64,000 bases of DNA from Ambrosia x helenae. Taxonomy: Eukaryota; Streptophyta; Magnoliopsida; Asterales; Asteraceae. The notes below the pieces were generated by a model. The model made no database searches, was not told the origin of the DNA, and worked only from the letters and a program-made list of their open reading frames with translations. The translations under genes were made by a program, and so were the position numbers. The DNA is taken from positions 1,922,001-1,986,000 of the forward strand of contig CM061231.1 of NCBI GenBank assembly GCA_030844895.1. The letters are read 5' to 3'. Positions 34,025 to 45,412 of this stretch are shown here, piece by piece (position 1 is the first letter of the stretch; every line of letters begins with the position of its first letter).

Positions 34025-37000
34025 CTATTTTTGGGTGATTTTGATGGAGTTTTGACATATGTGTTTGTCTTGATTAGGGTAAACTTTATTTGTTCAAAGT
34101 CAAAATCATTTGAATCTTTTGTATAATGGTTGACTTGATAGGGTTGACTAAATTGATCCAAGAGTTAAGGTTTGGCATGCTTTATATAGTTCTTTATGAT
34201 CAAGTTAATTCAAGATATTTGAATGATTACCATTTGGATGGTTTGATGATATTGTTATGACTTATGAGAAAACAAAAAAATGGTAAATTGAATTTTATTA
34301 ATTCTAACTATGATCCGTTGGCTGACAATAATTGATACTTATAGTTTAACCGTTAACATTCATAACTATCACTTTCATTGCTCAACAATCCCACTCTGAC
34401 ATAGAAGTAACTTCGTCTGTGGACTGTCCCTAATGACGTGGCATCAACGTGATATATCATATGCCATGTCACTAGAGACAGATGCAATTACTTCTCCGTT
34501 GGAGTGGTATTGTCATTTATCACGAAAGTAGAAGTTAGAAATGTTATTGGTCAAATAAAGAGTATGGATCAATAGGTTATACTTTGGATTTTTAAAATCC
34601 AATACGCCAAAGGGAAATTTCTTTTATGGTGTTATTTATGTACTAATTCAAAACACTCAATGCAGAAATTCTCAACAATTTTGCTTCTTCGGCTTGCATT
34701 CCAAAGTCTTGGAGTCGTCTACGGAGATTTGGGAACTTCTCCGTTGTATGTATTTTACAATACTTTTCCTAAAGGAATAGATGATACAGAAGACGTTGTT
34801 GGTGCACTTTCCTTGATAATATACTCTCTTACGCTTATACCACTCATCAAATATGTTTTCATTGTTTGTCGGGCAAATGACAATGGTCAAGGTACCTAAT
34901 TCTTTGTCTATATGTGATTAGTGTTGATGAATATGTGTTTAGATTGTGATTGGATACCTTAATTGTGGTTCTATATTCAGGCGGAACTTTTGCTCTTTAC
35001 TCGTTATTGTGTCGACATGCAAAAGTCAGTACAATTCCTAATCAACATAAAACAGATGAGGAATTGACTACTTATAGTCGCAGCACAATTCATGAAAAGT
35101 CGTTTGCTGCAAAAACAAAGAGATGGTTGGAAGGACACGCGTTTAAAAAGAATGCACTTCTTCTACTTGTCCTAGTTGGCACTTGCAACGCGATTGGAGA
35201 TGGAATTCTAACTCCTGCTATATCAGGTACACTCGGGTAGTTAGCTTTGGAAACTCGTCTAAGAGGGTGCCCGAATGTTTGTTTTGAAAGTGATTATGTG
35301 ATATTCAGTAATTAGATAAATATCTGACCAAATAGTTGTTTTTATCAGTTTTATCAGCGTCCGGTGGCATCAAGATAGACCACCCTGAGATGAGTAATGG
35401 TATGTCACAAATCTTGAACTTTAACGTTTTCCATAAAGATTATTTCTTTTTTTTTTTTCATCGAATAATCTTTTGTTTTTTGCAGATGTTGTTATACTTG
35501 TTTCGGTTGTCATACTACTAGGTTTGTTTAGCCTACAACACTATGGTGTTGACAAAGTCGGATGGCTCTTTGCACCAATTGTTTTTCTTTGGTTTCTATT
35601 CATTGGAGCAATTGGAATTTTCAACATCATTAAGTACGACAGTGGTGTATTGCGCGCGTTTTCACCTGCGTATATATATCACTACTTTAGAAGGAGAGGA
35701 AAAGACGGTTGGATATCACTTGGCGGGATCATGCTTAGTATAACAGGTCACACTTACGTACATACATACATACATATATACATATTTAATGAAATTTAGC
35801 TAATGAACGCTTAAAATATTTGCAGGGACGGAGGCACTTTTCGCTGACCTGGCACATTTTCCGTTGTCAGCAATCCAGCTTGCATTCACAGCTGTTGTAT
35901 TTCCTTGTCTTCTTCTCGCCTATTCCGGACAAGCAGCCTACCTCATGTACAACAAGACACACGTGCATGATGCGTTTTACGCTTCTATCCCAGGTTCATT
36001 TCACCAAATTATATACACTTTTTATAAGATGGTGTCACTAATACGCGTAATTGCATAATTATCATATTATACTAAAATAAACTATGTGCTATTATAGATG
36101 CCGTATACTGGCCGACGTTTGTTATTGCGACACTAGCCGCTATTGTTGCAAGTCAGGCTACTATTTCTGCCACATTTTCGATCATTAAGCAGGCAAACGC
36201 GCTTGGTTGTTTTCCAAGAGTGAAGGTCATTCATACATCAAGTAAATTTCTTGGGCAGATATATAGTCCAGATATCAATTGGATCCTTATGGTTCTCTGC
36301 ATCATTGTCACTGCTGGATTCAAAAATCAAACTCAAATCGGCAATGCTTATGGCAAGTATATGCTTTATCGTATCTATAACTTTTCAAAGAAAGCGGGTT
36401 GGGTTGGGTTGGGTTGACCCACAAACACTTTATCGTCAACTTTTTTTATAAAAGTAGACTTTGGAACTTTTAGTTGAAAAGGATACGGGTCAAAAATCAC
36501 CATAAAGTGTACTGTTAACTCATACAACCTGCTAATGTTCAAATGGGTTGTTATTGTAACAATATAGTTTTGCATTGTTAAGTAACAAATAAATTGTTCA
36601 TAACAAAAATGTTAAATTTTTGGTCAGAAAGTGTTTCAACTCAATCCAACTCGTTTTGACCCGTTGCCCAACCCCTCTGACCCACCCATTTTAACACTGA
36701 TTAACATCTTGTATTGTGTGTTTACAGGGACTGCCGTCGTCATAGTCATGCTAGCAACAACTTTTCTCATGATCTTAATCATGTTATTAGTGTGGCGATG
36801 TCACTGGATTCTCGTCTTCATCTTTGCTGCGCTATCTCTAGTCATCGAATGCACTTACTTCTCAGCTGTCCTCTTTAAGGTTGATCAAGGTGGTTGGGTC
36901 CCACTAGTCATAGCCGCCGTCTTCCTTTTCATCATGTACATTTGGCATTATGGAACAGTAAAACGATACGAGTTTGAAATGCATAGTAAAATATCAATGG

Positions 37001-37788
37001 CATGGATTCTTGGACTTGGCCCAAGTTTAGGGCTTGTGCGGGTCCCAGGAATCGGGCTCGTCTACACCGAGCTTGCTAGTGGGGTCCCACATATATTTTC
37101 GCATTTCATCACTAATCTACCCGCCATCCATTCGGTGGTGGTTTTCGTGTGTGTAAAGTACCTTCCGGTTTACACTGTCCCTGAAGAAGAAAGATTTCTT
37201 GTAAAAAGAATCGGGCCCAAGAATTTCCACATGTTTAGATGCGTTGCAAGGTACGGTTACAAAGATCTGCACAAAAAAGACGATGATTTTGAAAAGAAAC
37301 TATTCGACAATCTGTTCACGTTTGTAAGACTCGAGTCAATGATGGAAGGCGGGTCTGATTCAGATGAGTATAGTATATATGGTCAACAAACTCATGGTTC
37401 TAAAGATTTCTTGCTACGCGATAACAACAATAATAATACCAATAATAATACGTTTTCTTCAGTTGTGGACCTCACGATCTCCTCATGCGACTCAATAGTG
37501 CCTGCTAAATCGCCAGTAAATGTGATAAATTCGGGGATGTCATCTGGGCAGGTAAGTAGTCATACAGAGGTTGATGAAATGGAGTTTTTGACAAACTGTA
37601 AAGATGCAGGTGTTGTGCATATAATGGGGAACACTGTAGTGCGAGCGCGACGCGATTCGCCGTTTTATAAGAAGTTAAGTATAGATTATGTTTATGCATT
37701 TCTGAGGAAGATGTGCAGGGAGCATAGTGTCATCTTTAATGTTCCTCATGAGAGCCTGTTGAATGTTGGCCAAGTGTTCTATGTGTAA
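33845..37788 (+). CDS. KUP11: KUP/HAK/KT potassium transporter, KUP10/KUP11-like
   Basis: Eight coding exons splice into 799 aa without a stop: 33845-33976, 34666-34891, 34981-35226, 35349-35399, 35486-35746, 35826-35993, 36098-36352 and 36728-37788. From intron 2 on, all introns are phase 1. Intron 7 uses a GC donor (TG|GCAAGT) with a normal AG acceptor. The protein has the family signature [20 protein letters not shown], several membrane segments, GQAAYLM, and a long hydrophilic C-terminus after [14 protein letters not shown]. The N-terminus ([20 protein letters not shown]) and the rest match the KUP10/KUP11 type as I know it. It should move potassium with protons across plasma or vacuolar membrane. 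The start is the first ATG in frame with exon 2 and matches the family's N-terminus. Asparagine repeats at about residues 595-605 are local expansions. The exact paralogue name is less certain than the family. Confidence 0.95.
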
Positions 37789-38160
37789 ATTATATAGTAT
37801 CATGTAGAACATGACTATTTGCCTATTTGTTCCTCATCCCTCTTCTTTTTTTTTTCTTTTTTTTTCTTTTTTTCACAATGTAAAAATATTGAAATCCATA
37901 TCTATCCATAATCTATAACAATTAATAAATAAAACCTATTTGGACACATGACGCTCCCTTATTAAGTCTTGAATATTTTTCCCTCCCGTTTAGTAGTAGT
38001 ACACATGGCACCTTCTCATTCATTCTCAATTTTCCCCGACTCCAAAGCATTGTCCTAGCTTCTTTATTTTTGTTAACCCTGTTACTACTCTCTAGCTTAA
38101 TGATTATTGTTTTATAATGAAAAAAAAAAAAAAAAAAACAAATCAGTTTCATTTTCTTCC
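37789..38160 (+). terminator. 3' untranslated region and polyadenylation signals of KUP
   Basis: After TAA (37786-37788) come T-rich stretches (37845-37875) and overlapping AATAAA hexamers at about 37924-37933, a plausible polyadenylation site. Beyond about 37950 nothing is recognisable except a poly(A) tract at 38119-38138. Confidence 0.45.
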
Positions 38161-38900
38161 TTTAATCCGAAGAACCTTCGCCAAACATAACAAATTCTAA
38201 TATAATCCTTCTTCTTCAACATCTACTGAAGCCCTAAATCCATTGAAGCATTCCACGGTAATCTTCATTATAGTTTTGTTATTCTCTGTCGATAGATTAT
38301 ATGTTGATTAAGATTCTTATCACAAATCCATTAAATATTTTGTTATTAACTTTCGATTACCAATACATTGTCCCTGATTTTGGTAATATTCGGAAGTATA
38401 TGTTATTATCTTTCTTAAACTTTTGTTATTATCTTTCTTAAACTTTTAACTTCATAATCGGCTACTAAATTGTAAACCAATAAACATGGAATTACCAATT
38501 ATTTACTTTAAGATTTCTTAACAAATTACACTTTATAGATATATCTTGCAAATTATTTACTTGGTTTGGTTTGATAGTATTGATATTTGTATATAACAGC
38601 CCTATTTTAGGGTTTATTTTTCCTCTTTTTTTATGGTTTGTTTATGGTTTCAATATATTTATTATGTTCAATATCACTTTATAATTTGTTTTTCATATTT
38701 TTATGGTTATTATTAGCTTTAATATTTACTTGCTCAACATGTTCAATACATCTTTAGGTATAATGTTGCAAATAAATTCTTGAGAATTTTCAAGGACAGC
38801 CTTGCTTGAGTGTCCCACTCCTTCAATTTTGCAGTTCCTCGACATCATTCATATCACCTTCTACGGTTTGGAGGGAAAAGAATATAAAGATAGTTATAAA
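38161..38900. other. Intergenic, no feature seen
   Basis: T-rich sequence. A direct repeat of TTGTTATTATCTTTCTTAAAC near 38400-38450 is the only structure I see. Confidence 0.4.
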
Positions 38901-39939
38901 CTAGCTGATTACCCCGGGAGGGTCCCGGGGTAGAAAAATCTAATTTTACGTGATAACCTATTGCAAATGGCTCAAGTTAACTAACCCCAAAATCTCTCAA
39001 TCATTGCATGTTCATAGTATTCTAATCAGTAATAACTCATATTTCCTAATCTAAAACCTAATCGGTAATCATCTAAATAATCACTTATGTAAGCTGCAAC
39101 TATTAAAAAACTCATCACATCTCTCTAGTTTCTCATATTCTAATGACTCTTATAATTCCTAACCTAATCAACTAAACAAACACTTAAGTTGGAAGTTGTA
39201 ATCATTGCATCTCATTATGCCACGTGGCATAATCAAGAGATGGTTGAGGCCACCATTGAACGCCACGTCAGCAACTATCAATTCTTTCCGGGAGCGCCCC
39301 TAATACTAATAGTAATAATTATTACTCTTGTAATTAAATAAATAAAAAAATAACCTTGCTATAAGGTGACACCATGTGTTGCAGTGTTGCGCGATTCTTT
39401 CTCCTAACTTCTCTTGATGAAGTATACCTAGTAAAATTCCAATGATAACATGGCGATTGGGCTAATTTTCAACATCGTAGATAAGAACCTGGTTTAAAAG
39501 AAAAAACATGATTAATGAATAACATGAACACTTTGTGTGTTTTTTTCCTGTATGAACGAAACCGCACAAAAAATAGTCGATTTTTCTCCGTTTTTTATGT
39601 AGGACTATGGTACTCGTTGGAAAGATAATAAAACGCTCGTTAATTTGGTGTAATTTTTTCTTTAAAAAATCCCGTATATAAAAGATATAAACGTTTAAAA
39701 ATTATGGGAGGAAACATGAGAGAGAAAATTTTAAATTTATTTTTAAATTCTTTTTTTCCTAAAATAACTCAATTTAATTTAGGGTTTTATGTTTATCTTT
39801 TTTTTAATTAAAAAATGAAATATTTCAAAAACACTAAAATATTTCAATTATGATGTCACGTGACACTCTCAAGAGGAGGTTGAGGCCTCCATTGCACGCC
39901 ACGTTAGTATATACGTTTTCTTTTATATATATAGATAGA
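38901..39939 (-). mobile_element. Non-autonomous Helitron, copy B
   Basis: On minus it has the same ends as copy A: TCTATCTATATATATAAAAG at the 5' side and CCCGGGACCCTCCCGGGG hairpin, TAATCAG and CTAG (38901-38904) at the 3' side, with A (38900) and T (39940) flanks. The 3' hairpin here is better paired than in copy A. It lacks the MITE of copy A and has a short extra segment (about 39428-39478). It shows no coding capacity. Confidence 0.88.
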
Positions 39940-40680
39940 TTTTATATTTCCTAAATCATGAATATGTCAATTAATCCATAATCAAACAATAAAAAGTGGT
40001 TCTTAACAAATCATACAAGTTAAATTGAATATTTGTAACTTGATCTTTAGACTAAAATAATGAATTTGGTAAAGACTATTTTAGAACTTTAAAAAAGTTG
40101 ATTTGATTCACCCTTGATACCAAATATGTGATTAAGTTTTAAGAACATTTTTTTTTTTTTTATAAAATTCATTGAATCAAAGGTTTCTGTCAAATTGGAA
40201 CAAATTCCTTGTCCAAAACATGGAAATCATAAATAATCTAACATGGCAAATTGGCAATGTTATGATGTATATCTTTATTTATATTAATATTTTTTATCAC
40301 TTATTAGTTGACCAAATGAATCCTATACAAGCCACGTTTTTTTGTACTTTGTATTAATTTCTTTTTCCTTCTTGTTGGTTTAAAATAATAAAAATTTAAA
40401 CCCACTGAGAAGTTTATAGAGGGGCTTAGCTGGCTCAGTGGTGGATTATACCAAAATTTTAGGTGTAATATTTAGTGGTATTTAGGGGTAACGTAATACG
40501 AAAAATGTAAAAAAATACGTCAATTTTCTAGTACGTCGAAAAAATTGAGAGGCAGCGGGCTCTGCCCTCCTCCTATGCTAAGTCCAACACTAGCTGGGCT
40601 GGTTTAAGAAAATAAAATTTTGAACTGAGAAGATATCTTAATGAGCTTTTAATGAGCTTTTAAACATGGGTCAAACATGG
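39940..40680. other. Intergenic, no supported feature
   Basis: AT-rich DNA. TGGCTCAGTGG at 40430-40440 is a perfect A-box match but has no B box downstream, so no tRNA or SINE is called. The following 40500-40610 part resembles degraded repeat DNA. Confidence 0.4.
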
Positions 40681-41067
40681 TGTGACACCTGGCAAATTCT
40701 GGTTAACAACGTTGTCTAGATGAAAGTCTACCTTAGCGAGTCACGCGTATATTGTACTTAACTAGGTTAGTTAAGTCGTGTTACGGTTCGGGAACTGTTA
40801 GTTCAGTATAGAGGATCATCGGATGTGAGTCTAGAGGTTCATTAGATGTCAGTCCTTAACCAAGTGTACAAGTGGTGACGATTCGTGGAATCGTCAGAGC
40901 ATAGGGAACATACAAGTCTCGAGTCCCGGGAATTGGTGAACGAGTGTGAATATGTTTGTTTGCAAGTGTTATGTGTTTACAATCATTATGTGACTTGTCG
41001 GTATGTGAAAATGTGTTAACATATGTTAAAACGGGGTTTAACGCGCAAAATACATGGAACCAACCCC

Positions 41068-41099
41068 TATAGGCGATTAGGGTTGGCTAATCGCCTATA
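41068..41099 (+). other. 13-bp perfect hairpin in the solo LTR
   Basis: TATAGGCGATTAG and CTAATCGCCTATA flank a 6-nt loop. A second hairpin (10-bp stem, one-base loop) lies at 41188-41208, and an overlapping hairpin set at 41882-41922. All use the same CGATTAG core. Confidence 0.85.
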
Positions 41100-42030
41100 A
41101 GGGAGGCGATTGGGCCTCTGGGGAGGCGAGTAGCATGCTAATCGCATGCTACAGGGGGCGATTAGCCCCTAAATGCATGAATGTCATGCGATTAGCAATG
41201 CTAATCGCGTGTAAATGCTGCACAATCGCGTGTTACGTGCTGGACGACTAAAAACGACTATAAATACAATGCTTGACCTCCTAAACTTCATAATAACAAC
41301 CCTAGTCGTCCCATAACCCGCCCCAACACACACACAACCTCTGGAACGTGATTTTGGATCAAAACACAAGGTTTCAAGCTTATTTCATCAAACTATCACA
41401 ATCTAAGGTGTGATTCTCATCCATGAAATCTTTATAAACGTTTTTATTAAATCCCTAACGGTCCAGACCTGTTTTAAAACGTATGAGTCTTCTGAAAATC
41501 GTTAATAATCATTGTTAATTGGATTCTTAGTAGCATGCATGATGTATGTGGGTTTTCAATCAAAAGCTAGGGTTTTTATGATTCAAGATGGATGATTACA
41601 TGTTATTAGGTTAGTTTCAGATTAATAATGATGGCATGATGATGAAATCTGAGTAATTGTTCATTAGGGTTATAGTTATGCATGTTAATGTGATGTTTCA
41701 TGCTATGTGTATTGTGTTTGGATTACATGGTTGCATGCAGGGCTGATAATACGAGGCTAAACGAAGGATTTTGGTTTAAACATGTTTGGTATAGTTGTTG
41801 GATTGATATTGGATGATTACACGCGTTCTGGATCTGATTTGGAGTGTTAAACGCGCGAAAAACCGGAACAGCTGGGTTACTGGCGATTAGCAACCCTAAT
41901 CGCCTATGTTATAGGCGATTAGGAGACCAATCGCCAGTAGGGATGCCCTAATCGCCTATATATCATGCGATTGGGGGCTAAATGCCTCTATTACATGCAA
42001 TTGTGATCCTAAATGCTAGTTAAGTCCTGA

Positions 42031-42108
42031 AATACATGTCTTATGACCTAATTGCTAGTAGATACATGTCTTATGACCTAATTGCTAGTAAATACATGTC
42101 TTATGACC
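42031..42108 (+). repeat. 30-bp tandem repeat, 2.6 copies
   Basis: Unit ATACATGTCTTATGACCTAATTGCTAGTA, nearly identical copies, inside the solo LTR. Confidence 0.95.
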
Positions 42109-43546
42109 ACCAATCGCCTATATTACATGCAATTAGCCTTCCTAAATGCCAGTTGACCAACCTAAATGCTAGTTGACTTTTCCTAATCGCGTGTACTGCT
42201 GCTGTAAGTGTAAATTAGCATTCCGAGACCCGATTGGACATCTAGGAACATGCTAGGAACCCCGTAACATATCTAATAACTTGGTAACATATGTTTGGAT
42301 GTAATTATGTGATACGTGAACTACGTGCTATAACTTGTTGGACGTTAACGTATGTTAAGTGTGATTGCATGATTGTATGTTTGAGAGCGTAAACATAACA
42401 CGGGGAGTCTCGGGTCACCAATGGGATGTCGAGTCTTGTACATTGGGTCAGTTAAACAGTCACGGTGTTTTCAAACGAACTTGGTTATGGTCTGGACATC
42501 TAGGGACTAACTAACCTGCGGGTTATTAGTCTAAGTACTTGTAACTGTCATATGTTAGGTCGCCGCTTTACGGGACTAGCATAGCTGCTGAGTTTATTCG
42601 TGTTACGGAGTAACGCAACTTAAGGTGAGTTTACGGCCCCTCTTTTAACTGGTTTCACTTTTCGGGGGAGAAAACATGTGTTAAAACTTATGTTTGGTAA
42701 CTACTGTCATACTATGGGTTTCTATGGTTTACTATACGATCTTTGGAAGTCCCGGGGGAACCATGAATGTGCGGGTTTGCACAACGGGGAAATGTGAATA
42801 GCGCTATTGGGAGTGACCAACCCCGCTCGTCGACTTGGAGGGCCGGGCGAGTGCATATTGTCTCAAACAGGAACAACAGGTTTACTACATCGGGCACGAC
42901 ATCTGGTTTGCGAGTTAGTAATGGTTTTCCAATCGTGATAGTAACAAAACATACGCCTAGCTAGCGTACTTTGGTTTTCGATTTGTTATAGTATGGACAG
43001 GTTGAACTTGGTACTTGGATTACAAAACCTGTAAACTCACCAGCATTTTTGTGCTGACGTAAACTTTTACATGTTTTCTCAGGTCGCTAAGGTAGCACAA
43101 TGGAACTAGGGCGCACGCGTCTGCACGGCGTCTAGTTAGGATTGCATGGTTTTCAAACGTTGAACACTTGGTTTATTTTGGATTATGTTTTGAATAAGCT
43201 TCCGCTGTAATTGGGGATTCTAAACTATGTTTTCTTAAATTGCATATGTTCATTTAGACTTGTTTATTGTGATCGTTGGTTTGGATCCTGGTTTGTCATA
43301 CGCCTCGCGGTAAAACTCCGCAAGTGGATTTTGAGGGTGTGACACATGGTTCATTCAAACTATTTGTTTTGTGAGTAGATGTCTAAATCAGTCAGACACT
43401 TGCCTCTGAATGGGTAAGCATTATACGAGTCTGAATGGTTCATACCTCTTACTGGTTCAACACTTAACAGTTCAGACTTGTTACTGATTCAGCATTTACC
43501 AAGTCACGAGTTGCCAAACAGCTCCTTATTAGTTATTACTTCAAAA

Positions 43547-44210
43547 TCAGGGTGCACAAATCGGGTTTTTTCTAATACCCGGTTTAGGTACGGAACTAGT
43601 TCTAGGTATGATATGGTATTGAAAAATCGGGTATTGATAGAAACCTTGTAGGGTTTGGGTACATGTATTGGGGAGAAAAACCACTCTATGTACCCGGGTA
43701 TGGTATGGTATTGTATTGTATGGTATGGTATGATCAGATTTGGGTATAACCGGGTATTAATACCCAGTTTTAAAAAATAATTGTTTCTTTATTATTTTAC
43801 ACAAAAATAATTTCGTTAAAAACTTAAATTTACTTTGTATTTGTAAAAATAATTAAAAATAAGTTACAACAAGATAAATTCACTAAAATATAAATTATTT
43901 GCTTTATAGTATGTATTTCTAAAAAAGTTATATAAAAGTTGTAAAGTTAACATAAAAATATACTCTTAAAGTTCCGGTATGCTATCGGGTATTAGAAAAA
44001 AAATGGTATCGGGTATAGGATTTAACCGGTTCTGGTATTTTCGAGTATAAATCGGGTACGGATCGTACGGGTATTGAGCTCAAAATGTATACATTATTCA
44101 TACCTTACGGATAGGGTCGAATTCAATTACAGATATAAATTAGCTGGGTATGAAAATAACCGGTTCCATTTCTCTTCAGGTTCCGCATACGGTTTTTATG
44201 TGCACATCTA
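43547..44210. mobile_element. hAT-like non-autonomous element 3 (664 bp)
   Basis: Ends TCAGGGTGCACA and TGTGCACATCTA form an imperfect terminal inverted repeat around the shared TGCACA. The perfect 8-bp duplication CTTCAAAA lies at 43539-43546 and 44211-44218. The interior repeats TGGTATGGTAT and GGGTATT words and is AT-rich. It has no ORF. Confidence 0.85.
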
Positions 44211-44218
44211 CTTCAAAA

Positions 44219-44628
44219 CACCAACAAGGTTTTGTAACACATGAATAATGGGCTTAATTGGGCCCGATACACTATCAACGTGAGACAAGCTATTGACTCA
44301 GTCAGCCACAGCCCACAAGGTCCCAACCCTTAGTTAGCTTAACATTATAATTTAAAAGCATTTTAAACAATTTCTGAAAAATATACACACACTTTGGATT
44401 TTTAAACATTCATTTGCCTTTACGCGTTAACTCATTAACTAACCGATACAATATATGTATATAAATTCACATACGACAGCGATTCTACCTAAGTCATTTC
44501 ATTCTCTAAAACACGCAACACACACACTGTTTAACACGCTATGCATATAATAATCACTCTCTTAAGTCAACTATTATTCGTATAACTAAACCACCACTTT
44601 TAAGCTTAAACACGCGGTTTAGGCACTA
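44219..44628. other. Intergenic, no feature seen
   Basis: No coding or repeat signal that I can support. Confidence 0.5.
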
Positions 44629-45112
44629 TATCAATCAATCAACCAATCACACCCGGTATATCCCACGAATAGTAAAAACTATCGGTAGGGTCAGAGGAGG
44701 GTGAGATGTAGGCACACCTTGCCTCTATCCATAAGGATAGAGAGGTTGCTTCCAGAGAGACCTCCAACTCAAAAAAAAGAGAACATAACACAGGCAAACA
44801 TACAAGTAAAGAGATAGGTACCACAGGGATATTCTGCTATCGGCTAACGGACCAAGAATAGGAATAAGCTAGTAAGATAGTGCATAGAAATCTATTACAT
44901 TGCACATCATACAAACATGTATACAAGACGACAACCACATGTAAGTTTCACATTACTCAAGAAAACAAAATAAATAGATACATAAATCAATATAGGTTTA
45001 GAAATCCTATAGTTAAGGTCTCCTAATAAACTGCTATGCTACCTAAGTGACAAATCCTAAAAGTCACTTACTTTAATCCTACTTCTCCACAGGTGCAACT
45101 CTATGAGATCCT
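44629..45112 (-). pseudogene. RTE-like LINE, 3' part (left of the copia insertion)
   Basis: On minus, the ORF end continues from the right-hand piece with QDLIELHLWRSRI (45112-45065). An untranslated tail and a 3' terminal block follow, containing AAGCAACCTCTCTATCCTTA, CCTACATCTCACCCTCC and GTGGGATATACCGGGT, and the tail ends in TTGATTGATTGATA. This 3' block is shared by plant RTE LINEs and the SINEs that depend on them. The element is 5'-truncated and was split by the copia element at the ATCCT target. Confidence 0.75.
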
Positions 45113-45289
45113 TCTTAGCAGCCGATTATGCAGATGTAATTTAGGAATAGATTAAGTTTGTTATTAGAGATAATATTGTATTTGTTTTGTGTATATCCTT
45201 TCCTTATTCATAGGTTGTATCTTTCCCTATAAATAGGGACATTGTTTCAGCAATAAGATTGATTCACAATTACAACCTAATTGCTTTCA
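45113..45289 (+). mobile_element. 5' LTR of young Ty1-copia element (177 bp)
   Basis: Starts TCTTAGCAGCCG and ends AATTGCTTTCA. It differs from the 3' LTR at one base, in the TATA region (TATAAATAG here, TATAAAAAG there). The 5-bp target duplication ATCCT lies at 45108-45112 and 49847-49851. The TG expected before TCTTAG is present at the 3' LTR junction (GGGGGTGTCTTAG) but absent here. Confidence 0.95.
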
Positions 45290-45302
45290 TGGTATCAAAG
45301 CC
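45290..45302 (+). other. Primer-binding site of the young copia element
   Basis: TGGTATCAAAGCC directly follows the LTR, close to the initiator-Met PBS. Confidence 0.85.
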
Positions 45303-45412
45303 AGCCGGCTCCTGATTACTTTCTTTTCTTTCTTTTTTTTCGATTTCCTGCCAAACCCACTGGACTCGTTCGGTTTCCTGCCACACCACCGGATTCGTTC
45401 GGTTTCGTCATC

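Larger units (their letters stand above)
40681..43344 (+). mobile_element. Solo LTR of a gypsy-type element (2.66 kb)
   Basis: It starts TGTGACACCTGG and ends GAGGGTGTGACA, with a perfect 5-bp duplication CATGG at 40676-40680 and 43345-43349. The outer sequence carries no PBS or polypurine tract, so the element was reduced by LTR-LTR recombination. A TATA box ACTATAAATAC lies at about 41260. AAGGTGAGTTTACGGCCCC at 42622 is shared with the LTRs at 6.8 and 9.2 kb, so all three are related. The region around and after the TATA box carries many CTAATCGCC/GGCGATTAG words forming perfect hairpins, and a 30-bp tandem repeat. Confidence 0.9.

Noticed and set aside
37505..37699. 64-codon minus-strand ORF in the KUP last exon
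   Set aside because: Shadow of a conserved exon.
40430..40440. Perfect polymerase III A box (TGGCTCAGTGG)
   Set aside because: No B box follows within 100 bases and there is no tRNA fold, so it is likely chance.
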